A stretch of DNA of 64,000 nt from an uncultured Bacteroides sp. (lineage in GTDB: Bacteria; Bacteroidota; Bacteroidia; Bacteroidales; Bacteroidaceae), in assembly GCA_900551445.1 (NCBI GenBank), contig URWA01000017.1, forward strand, positions 5,049 to 69,048. Reading direction: 5' to 3'. The position numbers were made by a program, and so were the translations under genes. The first letter of the stretch is position 1; each line of letters begins with the position of its first letter. The notes under the pieces are model-generated. The model searched no databases and was not told the origin of the DNA. It was given only the letters and a program-made list of their open reading frames with translations. Positions 53,718-61,445 of this stretch are shown here, one piece after another.

Positions 53718-54284
53718 TTATGGCTTTTTACTTCGCAGTCTGCTGAGCGTGGAAAGGGTAATCCCCAGATAAGAAGCAATGTATTTCAAGTTCACCTTCC
53801 TGCATATTTCGGGAAACTGTTTCTGGAATTCCTCATAACGTTCCTTGGCCGGGAGCGACAGCCGCTCTTTATGACTTCTGTGGAGCCTTCTGTATTCATT
53901 CTGATGGATGATTCTCCCCCAGTTGCATAGCTCCAGGTTCGTTTCGAACAGATGTTGGAGGTCGGTTATACTGATTCTGTAGGCTTGCACTTCTTCCAGG
54001 GTTTCTACATATTCCTCACTTTTCCGGTTGTAATAAAGTTCATCCATGCTGAACACAATACCGCCTTCTGTACCAAACGAAGTGGTATATTCCTCCCCAT
54101 CCACCACCCAATAGGCTCTTATGATACCTTTTTCTATGAAATAGGCATATTTGCAATAAATTCCTTCTTTAATCAGCTGGTACTTTTTAGGAAAAGTACA
54201 AGGTGTCAAATAAGACTCCAGCTCCTTGATAGTAGAGTCGGATACAGAACACTGCTTTCTGATACTCTCAATAATATTTTTCAT
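53718..54284 (-). CDS. Crp/Fnr-family transcriptional regulator
   Basis: 188 residues: cyclic-nucleotide-binding-like jelly roll (about 20-115), dimer helix, and a C-terminal helix-turn-helix (YIASYLGITLSTLSRLR, about 167-183). The Ser-Arg of the recognition helix is the pair used by FNR. There is no N-terminal cysteine cluster for an iron-sulfur centre and no clear cAMP-binding signature, so the signal is unknown. The protein ends right after the helix-turn-helix, as in many Bacteroidetes members. A tandem palindrome array lies about 180 bases upstream and a MATE gene beyond it. Confidence 0.88.
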   Translation of the reverse strand: MKNIIESIRKQCSVSDSTIKELESYLTPCTFPKKYQLIKEGIYCKYAYFIEKGIIRAYWVVDGEEYTTSFGTEGGIVFSMDELYYNRKSEEYVETLEEVQAYRISITDLQHLFETNLELCNWGRIIHQNEYRRLHRSHKERLSLPAKERYEEFQKQFPEICRKVNLKYIASYLGITLSTLSRLRSKKP

Positions 54285-54615
54285 CGATCAATCTTATCCC
54301 CACATACGAATACGATACAAGGAAATCCCTACCGGATTCCCGGTGGTTAAAATTACGGAGATTTATGGTATGAAGGGTAATTTCTGCCCAAAAATTGTGT
54401 GCCAATCGTCCTTAATTACAAACATCCGCAAGCATAACTAGAAATCCTCCTATACATTCTCTGTTTCACACTGCGGGATTTGTATTTCACAGTGTGAAAT
54501 ATATATCCCACACTGTGGTTTTTGTATCCCACACTGTGGGACAGAGAATTTAGCTAAAGGTTTTACACTTTATCTCCTTGTGTTTCAATGAATTTACCCT
54601 ATCATTCCACAAAAT
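54285..54615. other. Intergenic region between the Crp/Fnr gene and the MATE gene
   Basis: 331 bases without a gene. It holds the 94-base array of palindromes (54456-54549). No -7 box for the regulator and no ordinary terminator for the MATE gene were recognised. Confidence 0.7.
54456..54549. repeat. Four tandem 21-bp palindromic units bordered by inverted 8-mers
   Basis: Units at 54464-54484, 54485-54505, 54506-54526 and 54527-54547, each exactly 21 bp. Each centres on a CACA-x-TGTG-like palindrome: TTTCACAGTGTGAAA (unit 2, perfect 7-bp arms) and CCCACACTGTGGG (unit 4, perfect 6-bp arms) are the best. The array is bordered by ATTCTCTG (54456-54463) and CAGAGAAT (54542-54549), so the whole is also one large imperfect inverted repeat. 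Two helical turns per unit would put bound dimers on the same DNA face. Confidence 0.85.
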
Positions 54616-55995
54616 CTATTTTTTCACAGGAATCGGGGCTTTGCGGAGTATCTTCGGGAACTGCCAGAAAAAGAGCAGGGTGCAGCAGATGGCGGCTGTG
54701 GCATCCGAAACGGCCTCAGCCAGAAACACGCCTTCCACGCTGAAGAAACGGGGCAGCACCAAGGCAAGAGGTACCAACAGAATGACCTTACGGAGCAAGG
54801 CAATAAAAATGGAAATCCGGGCCTGACCGAGGGCGACAAACATGTTCTGACAGGCACGCTGCAGGCCGAAGATGGTCATTCCGGCGAGGAAAATCGGCAA
54901 CACATGTTCCACGGTGGCAATCAGTTCCCGGTCGCTCGTAAAGGCGGAAGCCACTACCGACGGGAAACAAATCATCAGCAGCATCAGGACGAAATTGAAG
55001 GAGAACATCACCGTCAGCACAATCCGGAAACAGTCTTTCACCCGTTGCCGGTCGCCATGCCCGTAGTTGTAACTGGCCACCGGCACAAAACCTTGGGCAA
55101 AACCGGTGAGCGGTACGCTGACCAGTTGCATGGCACTTTGCAGGATAGCCAAAGCGCCCACATAGATATCGCCAAATTTCTCCAGACTGCCGTTCAGCAC
55201 GAAGCCTACCAGACTTTCCGTACTGGCCATGATGAAAGGAGACACGCCCAAGGCCAGCATACCGCCCACAATGCGACGGTCGAACTTCAAGTAGCGCTTT
55301 TCCAAACGCAGGGAAGCCCGGTCGGAACACAGGAAACCCAAAACCCAGCAGGCACTGCAGGCCTGTGAGAGGATGGTGGCCAGTGCCGCTCCCTTCACGC
55401 CCATGTCGAACCAGAAGATAAAAATCGGGTCGAGCACGATGTTCAGCAAGGCGCCAATCAGCACGGAATACATGGCGATGCTGGGACGCCCCTGTGAATT
55501 GATGAAGGTATTGAGTCCGGTGGAAACTTCCACGAACAGGGTACCCAGCAAATACACCGAAAGATAGTCTTCCGCGTAAGGCAGTGTGACGGCAGAAGCT
55601 CCCGCAAACTTCAGGATGGGTTCCATGCACAGATAAGACACCAGCGAAGTGAGGACGGTGAACAGAATCAGCAGCATGAAACCGTTGCCCAGAATCTTTC
55701 CGGCACGCACCCGGTCGCCCTGTCCCAACGCCATGGCAGCCAGCGGGGCTCCTCCGGCTCCCACAATGGCCGAAAATGAGGAAATCAGGATGACAAGAGA
55801 GGTGGTCACTCCCACTCCCGCCAGCGCATTCGTCCCGATTTCGGGAATGTGTCCGATGTAAATGCGATCTACTATATTATATAGGAGATTGACAAACTGT
55901 GCGGCCACTGCCGGCAACGCCATTTTGAAAATGAGGGGAAGCATCCGTTCCGTTCCCAGACGTTCTTCGTACTTATTGTTGATTCTTACTGTCAT
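54616..55995 (-). CDS. MATE-family multidrug efflux transporter
   Basis: 459-residue antiporter with 12 predicted membrane helices in two homologous halves. ALPAVAAQFVNLLYNIVDRIYIG at the N-terminus and GAGGAPLAAMALGQGD are typical of the MATE/NorM-DinF group. Exports cationic drugs or metabolites using a sodium or proton gradient. Its promoter faces the small transcription unit across an FNR-like box. Confidence 0.94.
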   Translation of the reverse strand: MTVRINNKYEERLGTERMLPLIFKMALPAVAAQFVNLLYNIVDRIYIGHIPEIGTNALAGVGVTTSLVILISSFSAIVGAGGAPLAAMALGQGDRVRAGKILGNGFMLLILFTVLTSLVSYLCMEPILKFAGASAVTLPYAEDYLSVYLLGTLFVEVSTGLNTFINSQGRPSIAMYSVLIGALLNIVLDPIFIFWFDMGVKGAALATILSQACSACWVLGFLCSDRASLRLEKRYLKFDRRIVGGMLALGVSPFIMASTESLVGFVLNGSLEKFGDIYVGALAILQSAMQLVSVPLTGFAQGFVPVASYNYGHGDRQRVKDCFRIVLTVMFSFNFVLMLLMICFPSVVASAFTSDRELIATVEHVLPIFLAGMTIFGLQRACQNMFVALGQARISIFIALLRKVILLVPLALVLPRFFSVEGVFLAEAVSDATAAICCTLLFFWQFPKILRKAPIPVKK

Positions 55996-56015
55996 AAATC
56001 TTCCAAAAACGGAAG

Positions 56016-56023
56016 CAAAGTTA
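56016..56023 (-). promoter_or_regulatory. -7 box of the MATE gene
   Basis: TAACTTTG on the minus strand, 20 bases before the start codon. No TTTG -33 element is visible, which would fit an activated promoter. Confidence 0.55.
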
Positions 56024-56084
56024 CGAGTTTTTCGGGAGAGAAGGAGAAGAATGTAACCGAAAAGCCCTAATTCTACCCTCAGAT

Positions 56085-56098
56085 TTGATTTACATCAA
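56085..56098. promoter_or_regulatory. FNR-like operator between two divergent promoters
   Basis: TTGATTTACATCAA is a perfect match to TTGAT-N4-ATCAA, the Crp/Fnr-family box of FNR type. A second overlapping pair GATTTG / CAAATC extends it. Its centre is about 80 bases from the expected start of each divergent promoter, a position used by class I activators. Confidence 0.5.
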
Positions 56099-56158
56099 CA
56101 AATCGGGACTTTCTTTAAAAAATATGCTATAAAACATATTTCGTAAGAAAGAAAGCCC

Positions 56159-56166
56159 TATCTTTG
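56159..56166 (+). promoter_or_regulatory. -7 box of the small transcription unit
   Basis: TATCTTTG, perfect match. The expected start is near 56171. A -33 TTTG is not clear (ATTTCG near 56138). Confidence 0.65.
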
Positions 56167-56314
56167 TGGTGTAAAAAGAAAAGGGCAATAAGAAAGAGGC
56201 CCACAAAAAGTTTTCATAGGTAATTATAAATTAGGTAACAAGTACAACGAAGGCCAGCTGGGAAGCCCGCCAGAAGATTTAATTAAACTAACTAAAAAAG
56301 AAAGGGTAACAATT

Positions 56315-56407
56315 ATGAAAAAGGTAAAAAACATTTTCCACAAAATTGCCAATGCAGATCCAATGATCTGGGGCTACGTAATGCTGAGTGACGACAGACG
56401 CAAATAA
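56315..56407 (+). CDS. Small 30-residue protein, unknown
   Basis: ATG to TAA, 30 codons: a Lys-rich start (MKKVKNIFHKIANADP), a hydrophobic patch (MIWGYVML) and a charged end (SDDRRK). No signal peptide or full membrane helix. It is the only sensible ORF in a transcript with its own promoter about 150 bases upstream and terminator 78 bases downstream. The purine-rich AAGAAAGGG eight bases before the ATG could aid initiation. I do not recognise the family. It could also be an untranslated small RNA in which this ORF is incidental, but the promoter-ORF-terminator arrangement and the codon usage favour a real small protein. Confidence 0.55.
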   Translation: MKKVKNIFHKIANADPMIWGYVMLSDDRRK

Positions 56408-56484
56408 ACAGGCGACGCTGACAAGTTCAGCATTTGAAGAATGAATCTGATAAATGCCGAAAGGCTTCTCGTAAATATTCTGAC

Positions 56485-56516
56485 GAAAAAGCGGTTGGGT
56501 TTCCAACCGCTTTTTT
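56485..56516 (+). terminator. Terminator of the small transcription unit
   Basis: 13-bp stem AAAAAGCGGTTGG / CCAACCGCTTTTT with a 4-base loop and T run. Confidence 0.92.
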
Positions 56517-56533
56517 TATTGCTCTTTTGTCTG

Positions 56534-56541
56534 TATCTTTG
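56534..56541 (+). promoter_or_regulatory. -7 box of the helicase gene
   Basis: TATCTTTG, 19 bases before the start codon and 18 after the preceding terminator. Confidence 0.6.
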
Positions 56542-56560
56542 CTTCTAAAAACCATGCCCC

Positions 56561-58561
56561 ATGACTCCGACCATGATAGATACCGACAATCCCGAATTTC
56601 AGAATGCCCTGAAACTTATCCAGTACACCCGCCAGTCAGTCTTCCTGACCGGAAAAGCGGGCACGGGTAAGTCCACTTTCCTGAAATACGTCTGCCAGCA
56701 TACCAAAAAGAAATATGTGGTACTGGCTCCTACGGGTATTGCGGCCATCAATGCGGGCGGAAGTACCCTGCACAGTTTTTTCAAGCTCCCGTTTCATCCG
56801 CTCCTGCCGGATGACCCGAAGTTTCAGGGACGGAAACTGAAAGATTTCCTGAAATATTCTGCCGACCACCGGAAACTGATTCAAAACATCGAACTCATCA
56901 TCATCGACGAGATTTCCATGGTGCGGGCCGATATCATCGACTTCATCGACAAGGTGCTGCGCACCTACTCGCACAACCTGCGTGAACCGTTCGGCGGAAA
57001 ACAGCTGCTGCTGGTGGGCGACGTGTTCCAGCTGGAGCCCGTGGTGAAAAGTGATGAACGGGAAATTCTGAACCGTTTCTACCCGAACCCGTATTTCTTC
57101 TCGGCCAAGGTGTTTCAGGAAATGGAACTGGTATCCATTGAGCTGACCAAGGTGTACCGGCAAACCGACAAGGTGTTTGTCAGTGTGCTCGACCATATCC
57201 GGACCAATACCGCCGGAACCGCCGACCTGCAACTGCTGAACACCCGTTACACCCCGACACTTCCCTGCCCGGAAGAGAACGACCTCTACATCACCCTGGC
57301 CACCCGACGGGACAATGTAGACTACATCAACGAAAAGAAACTGGAGGCACTGCCGGGCGACCCGGTCACACTGAAAGGAGAAATACATGGGGAATTTCCC
57401 GAAAGCAGCCTTCCTACTCTCATGGAGCTGGTCATCAAACCGGGCGCACAGGTGATTTTCATCAAGAACGACCAGGAAAAGCGCTGGGTGAACGGTACCA
57501 TCGGCACGGTATCGGGACTCTCGGCCGACGGCACCATCTACGTGGTGACGGAAGACGGCAGCGAGTTCGACGTGCACAAGGAAAGTTGGAGCAACATCCG
57601 CTACCGATACAATGAAACGGAGAAAAAGATAGAGGAAGAGGAACTGGGCACCTTCACGCAGTATCCCATCCGGCTGGCCTGGGCCATCACCGTACACAAG
57701 AGTCAGGGACTCACGTTCAACCGGGTCATCATCGACTTTACGGGAGGGGTATTTGCCGGCGGACAGGCGTACGTGGCCTTGAGCCGCTGCACCTCGCTCG
57801 AAGGTATCCAGCTGAAACGCCGCATCTCACCGGCCGATGTGTTTGTCCGTCCGGAGATTGTCAGCTTTGCCCAGCGATTCAACGATAACCAGACTTTTGA
57901 ACGGGCCATGAAACAGGCCCAGGCCGACATCCAGTACGTGGCGGCCGTGAAAGCCTTCGACAAAGGACAGTTTGCAGAGTTTCTGGAAGCCTTCTTCAAG
58001 GCTATCCACAGCCGGTACGACATTGAAAAGCCGCTGATACAACGGTTTATCCGCCGGAAACTGGATCTCATCAATCGGCTCAAGGAGGAAAACCGGCTAC
58101 TGAAAGAGCAGATGCAGCAGCAACGGCAGAACCTGCAGAAATATGCCCGCGAATACTACCTGATGGGCAACGAGTGCATCACCAAGGCGCACGACCCGCG
58201 GGCGGCACAAGCCAACTACGACAAGGCCTTGGAGCTGTATCCGGAATATGTGGATGCCTGGGTACGCAAGGGAGTGACCTTCTTCGACGAGGACCGGGTG
58301 GAAGAAGCGGAAGAATGTCTGAACCGGGCCGTACAACTCCGCCCCCAGGAGTTCAAGGCGGTGTACAACCGCGGAAAGCTCCGGCTGCTGACCGGAAAGA
58401 CGGAAGAAGCCCTGACCGACCTGGACAAGGCGACCAGCCTGAAGCCCCAGCATGCAGGAGCGCATGAATATTTTGCGGAGGCACTCGAAAAAAGCGGGAA
58501 AGAAATAGAAGCAGCCATCCATTATCGAATTGCGGAAGAACTACGGAAGAAAAAGAAATAA
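56561..58561 (+). CDS. Pif1/RecD-like helicase with C-terminal TPR domain
   Basis: 666-residue superfamily 1 5'-3' helicase type. Walker A GKAGTGKST (about 32-40), APTGIAAINAGGSTLHSFF (Pif1-type motif Ia), IIIDEISMVRADIIDFID (Walker B), VYRQTD (motif III/IV) and the C-terminal UvrD_C_2-like AWAITVHKSQGLTFNRV. After about residue 500 come a coiled-coil segment and two to three TPR repeats (QANYDKALELYPEYVDAWV, EECLNRAVQLRPQEFKAVY). The TPRs suggest a protein partner. An ATG 12 bases downstream is an alternative start. Confidence 0.9.
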   Translation: MTPTMIDTDNPEFQNALKLIQYTRQSVFLTGKAGTGKSTFLKYVCQHTKKKYVVLAPTGIAAINAGGSTLHSFFKLPFHPLLPDDPKFQGRKLKDFLKYSADHRKLIQNIELIIIDEISMVRADIIDFIDKVLRTYSHNLREPFGGKQLLLVGDVFQLEPVVKSDEREILNRFYPNPYFFSAKVFQEMELVSIELTKVYRQTDKVFVSVLDHIRTNTAGTADLQLLNTRYTPTLPCPEENDLYITLATRRDNVDYINEKKLEALPGDPVTLKGEIHGEFPESSLPTLMELVIKPGAQVIFIKNDQEKRWVNGTIGTVSGLSADGTIYVVTEDGSEFDVHKESWSNIRYRYNETEKKIEEEELGTFTQYPIRLAWAITVHKSQGLTFNRVIIDFTGGVFAGGQAYVALSRCTSLEGIQLKRRISPADVFVRPEIVSFAQRFNDNQTFERAMKQAQADIQYVAAVKAFDKGQFAEFLEAFFKAIHSRYDIEKPLIQRFIRRKLDLINRLKEENRLLKEQMQQQRQNLQKYAREYYLMGNECITKAHDPRAAQANYDKALELYPEYVDAWVRKGVTFFDEDRVEEAEECLNRAVQLRPQEFKAVYNRGKLRLLTGKTEEALTDLDKATSLKPQHAGAHEYFAEALEKSGKEIEAAIHYRIAEELRKKKK

Positions 58562-58567
58562 ATTTCT

Positions 58568-58575
58568 TATTTTTG
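58568..58575 (+). promoter_or_regulatory. -7 box of the Sua5-type gene
   Basis: TATTTTTG, 35 bases before the start codon. Confidence 0.5.
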
Positions 58576-58610
58576 CGATTCACGAAGTCTTATCTTCGTG
58601 ACCGAACGCC

Positions 58611-59222
58611 ATGATACTGAAATTATACCCCAAGAACAACCGGCCGGAAGACTTGCAACGGGTGGTAGACCTGCTGAACGACGGCGGAATCCTTATCTAC
58701 CCTACCGATACGGTATATGCCATGGGTTGTCACGCCTTGAAAGAACGGCCCATCGAACGCATCTGCAAGCTGAAAAATATCGATCCGCGCAAGCACAACC
58801 TGTCCATCATTTGTTACGACCTGAGCAACATCAGCGAATACGCACAGGTGAGCAACGCCACTTTCAAACTGATGAAGCGCAACCTGCCCGGTCCGTTCAC
58901 CTTCATCCTGAACGCCAACAGCCGGCTACCCAAGATTTTCCGTAACCGAAAAGAAGTGGGTATCCGTGTGCCCGACCATCCCATCATCCGCGAAATCTGC
59001 CGTCTGCTCGACGCCCCGATTCTGACTACCACTCTTCCGCTGGAGAAGGGAGAAGACATCGAATACATCACCGACCCGGAACTGATTGACGAAAAGTTCG
59101 GCAGTGTGACCGACCTGATTATCGACGGAGGTACAGGAGGCATTGAACCTTCTACCGTGATAAATTGTTGTGAAGATGTACCTGAAATTGTCAGAGAGGG
59201 AAAAGGTATATTGAAGGAATAA
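58611..59222 (+). CDS. Sua5/YciO/YrdC-family protein, probable threonylcarbamoyl-AMP synthase
   Basis: 203-residue single YrdC domain. ILIYPTDTVYAMGCHALKE and PGPFTFIL are the family motifs. Members of the YrdC/Sua5 type make threonylcarbamoyl-AMP for the t6A modification of tRNA; the YciO branch is less well understood, and the KRNLPGPFTFIL and RKHNLSIICYDLSNIS features are close to YciO, so the exact activity is uncertain. Confidence 0.85.
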   Translation: MILKLYPKNNRPEDLQRVVDLLNDGGILIYPTDTVYAMGCHALKERPIERICKLKNIDPRKHNLSIICYDLSNISEYAQVSNATFKLMKRNLPGPFTFILNANSRLPKIFRNRKEVGIRVPDHPIIREICRLLDAPILTTTLPLEKGEDIEYITDPELIDEKFGSVTDLIIDGGTGGIEPSTVINCCEDVPEIVREGKGILKE

Positions 59223-59252
59223 ATAACTGTATTATTAATTAATCATCAAATC

Positions 59253-60119
59253 ATGTTACTTACATTATTACAAGCAACTGCACAGGCAAGCAAGGCAGCT
59301 TCCAAAATCAATGTGGAACAAATCTTGGACAGACTGCTCAACTGGGGGATTGAAGTGGGAAAAGACATTCTGGCGGCCATCATCATCTACATCGTAGGCC
59401 GTTTCATCATCAAGCAAATCGGACGGTTGGTCAGCAAGATTTTGGAAAAGAGGAAACTGGAAATCAGCGTACAGACCTTCCTGAAAAGCTTGCTCAACAT
59501 CCTACTGAACCTGATTCTGGCCTTCGCCATCGTGAGCAAGCTGGGAGTGGAAACCACAAGTTTCGCCGCCATCCTGGCCTCTGCCGGTGTGGCTATCGGT
59601 ATGGCTCTGTCAGGAAATCTGTCTAACTTCGCCGGCGGACTGATTATTCTGGTATTCAAGCCGTTCAAGGTGGGCGACTACATTGACGGACAGAATGCCA
59701 GCGGAACGGTCAAAGAAATTCAGATTTTCCATACCATTCTGGCTACGACTGACAACCGTATCATTTACGTGCCTAACGGCGCATTGAGCAGCAACGCCAT
59801 CACCAACTACAGCAAACAGGAAATGCGCCGTGCGGAATGGGTGTTCGGTGTGGAATATGGAGAGGACTTTGAAAAGGTAAAAGCCGTACTGGAACGCATC
59901 ATCGCGGCAGATACCCGTATCCTGACTACTCCTGCTCCTTTCATCGGACTGGGTGCCTTGTCGGCCAGCAGCGTGGATATCAAAGTACGCGTATGGACCA
60001 AGACCGAAAACTACTGGGACGTATATTTCGACATGAACAAAATCGTGTATGACACTTTCAACAAGGAAGGCATCGGATTCCCGTTCCCGCAGCTGACGGT
60101 ACACCAGGCAAAAGACTGA
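59253..60119 (+). CDS. Small-conductance mechanosensitive channel (MscS family)
   Basis: 288-residue membrane channel opened by membrane tension. Three helices (about 25-50, 65-90, and pore helix 95-125 with the Gly/Ala-rich ILASAGVAIGMALSGNLSNFAGG), followed by the beta domain (VGDYIDGQNASGTVKEI) and the cytoplasmic vestibule. Starts 30 bases after the Sua5-type gene and may share its transcript. Confidence 0.94.
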   Translation: MLLTLLQATAQASKAASKINVEQILDRLLNWGIEVGKDILAAIIIYIVGRFIIKQIGRLVSKILEKRKLEISVQTFLKSLLNILLNLILAFAIVSKLGVETTSFAAILASAGVAIGMALSGNLSNFAGGLIILVFKPFKVGDYIDGQNASGTVKEIQIFHTILATTDNRIIYVPNGALSSNAITNYSKQEMRRAEWVFGVEYGEDFEKVKAVLERIIAADTRILTTPAPFIGLGALSASSVDIKVRVWTKTENYWDVYFDMNKIVYDTFNKEGIGFPFPQLTVHQAKD

Positions 60120-60141
60120 GCATCGGACAGATGCACCGCAT

Positions 60142-60187
60142 AAAAAAATCTTCCACCGAAGGAATCACCTCAGTGGAAGATTTTTTT
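60142..60187. terminator. Bidirectional terminator between mscS and the flavodiiron gene
   Basis: 15-bp stem (60142-60156 with 60173-60187) ending in A and T runs, 16-base loop. Confidence 0.9.
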
Positions 60188-60219
60188 ATATCCTATTTCC
60201 TAAAAGGAAATCCGCTTTC

Positions 60220-61410
60220 TTATTTCCGGTCAGCTTTCAGACGGTCGGCCATGGCTTTAGCCAGTTCCTTTGCCTGTGCATAGTTGTCAGCTTTCATGCT
60301 CTGCTTCATTTCAATCGGGTTACCTACCACTTCGAATTTCAGTTTTTCAGTGAATTCACCCAGTTTCTTCACAGCCGCACTGGCCCAAGTGAATGAACCG
60401 AAGTAACCGAACAGACGGTTCTTCATTTCACGGGCAGCTACCTTGTTGAGCAAGGACTCCATTTCAGGATACAACTGCATGTTGTAAGTCGTGCAACCTG
60501 CAATCAGCCCTTTGTACTTGAAGATATCGGCCAGGATATAAGAATGAGGCGTATGAGATACATTGTGCAGCACAATGTTCTTGATGCCTTGTGCGCTCAG
60601 CTCTTCCGCAATGGTTTCCGCTAATTCTTCTGTATTACCATACATTGTACCATAAGCAATCACTACTCCTTCTTCGCCTTCATAGCGGCTCATCTTGTCG
60701 TACATATCGACTACCTTAGGAATATATTCTTCCCATACCGGTCCGTGTGTAGGGCAAATCATCTTGATAGGCAGTCCACTGCATTTCTGCAAGGCTCTCT
60801 GCACCGGATTACCAAACTTGCCTACAATGTTGGCATAGTAACGGCGCATTTCGTTCCAATAAATATCGGTATTGATGTTGCGGTCGATGCAACCTCCGTT
60901 CAAGGCTCCGAAGCATCCGAAAGCATCCCCAGAGAACAGGATTCCTTCCGTTTCATCAAATGTCACCATGGTTTCCGGCCAGTGAACCATCGGTACCAGA
61001 TAGAAACGCAGGTTGTGGTGTCCCAATTTCAGGAAATCGCCATCTCCCACTACATAACGTTCACCTGTCACGCCATAGTATCCTTCTACCATGTCGAAAG
61101 TCTTCTTGTTTCCTACCAGCACAATTTCAGGATAGTATTTCTTAATCAATGCGATAGAACCTGAATGATCCGGTTCCATGTGATTAATAATCAGATAATT
61201 GATTTTACGGTCGCCGATGACGCTGCGGATTTTCTTGATATAAACTTCAAAGAAAGCGACATCTACCGTATCCACCAGTGCCACCATATCGTCATCTGCA
61301 ATCAGATAAGAGTTGTAAGATACGCCGTAAGGCAGTGGCCACAAATTCTCAAACAATGCTTTTGTGCGGTCGTTCACACCGACATAATGAACTTTACCTT
61401 TAATTTCCAT
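60220..61410 (-). CDS. Flavodiiron protein (FprA-type A flavoprotein)
   Basis: 396 residues. N-terminal metallo-beta-lactamase-like diiron domain with NHMEPDHSG (HxExDH ligands) and VHWPETMV, then a C-terminal flavodoxin domain with IAYGTMYGNTEELAETI. Reduces oxygen to water or nitric oxide to N2O, protecting anaerobes. No rubredoxin domain is fused, so an external electron donor is needed. Confidence 0.95.
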   Translation of the reverse strand: MEIKGKVHYVGVNDRTKALFENLWPLPYGVSYNSYLIADDDMVALVDTVDVAFFEVYIKKIRSVIGDRKINYLIINHMEPDHSGSIALIKKYYPEIVLVGNKKTFDMVEGYYGVTGERYVVGDGDFLKLGHHNLRFYLVPMVHWPETMVTFDETEGILFSGDAFGCFGALNGGCIDRNINTDIYWNEMRRYYANIVGKFGNPVQRALQKCSGLPIKMICPTHGPVWEEYIPKVVDMYDKMSRYEGEEGVVIAYGTMYGNTEELAETIAEELSAQGIKNIVLHNVSHTPHSYILADIFKYKGLIAGCTTYNMQLYPEMESLLNKVAAREMKNRLFGYFGSFTWASAAVKKLGEFTEKLKFEVVGNPIEMKQSMKADNYAQAKELAKAMADRLKADRK

Positions 61411-61445
61411 TGATATCCTATTAATTAAAAATACTATATTGTTTT

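Larger units (their letters stand above)
55996..56560. other. 565-base region between the MATE and helicase genes
   Basis: Contains the MATE promoter, the FNR-like box, and an autonomous plus-strand unit: promoter 56159-56166, a 30-codon ORF at 56315-56407, and a terminator at 56485-56516, followed by the helicase promoter at 56534-56541. The 5' and 3' untranslated parts of the unit contain several short hairpins. Confidence 0.7.

Noticed and set aside
54464..54547. CRISPR array
   Set aside because: Units are adjacent without spacers and only 21 bp; no cas genes in the window.
56441..56548. 35-codon ORF after the 30-codon ORF
   Set aside because: It runs through the terminator hairpin and into the helicase promoter, so it could not be translated from the small transcript.
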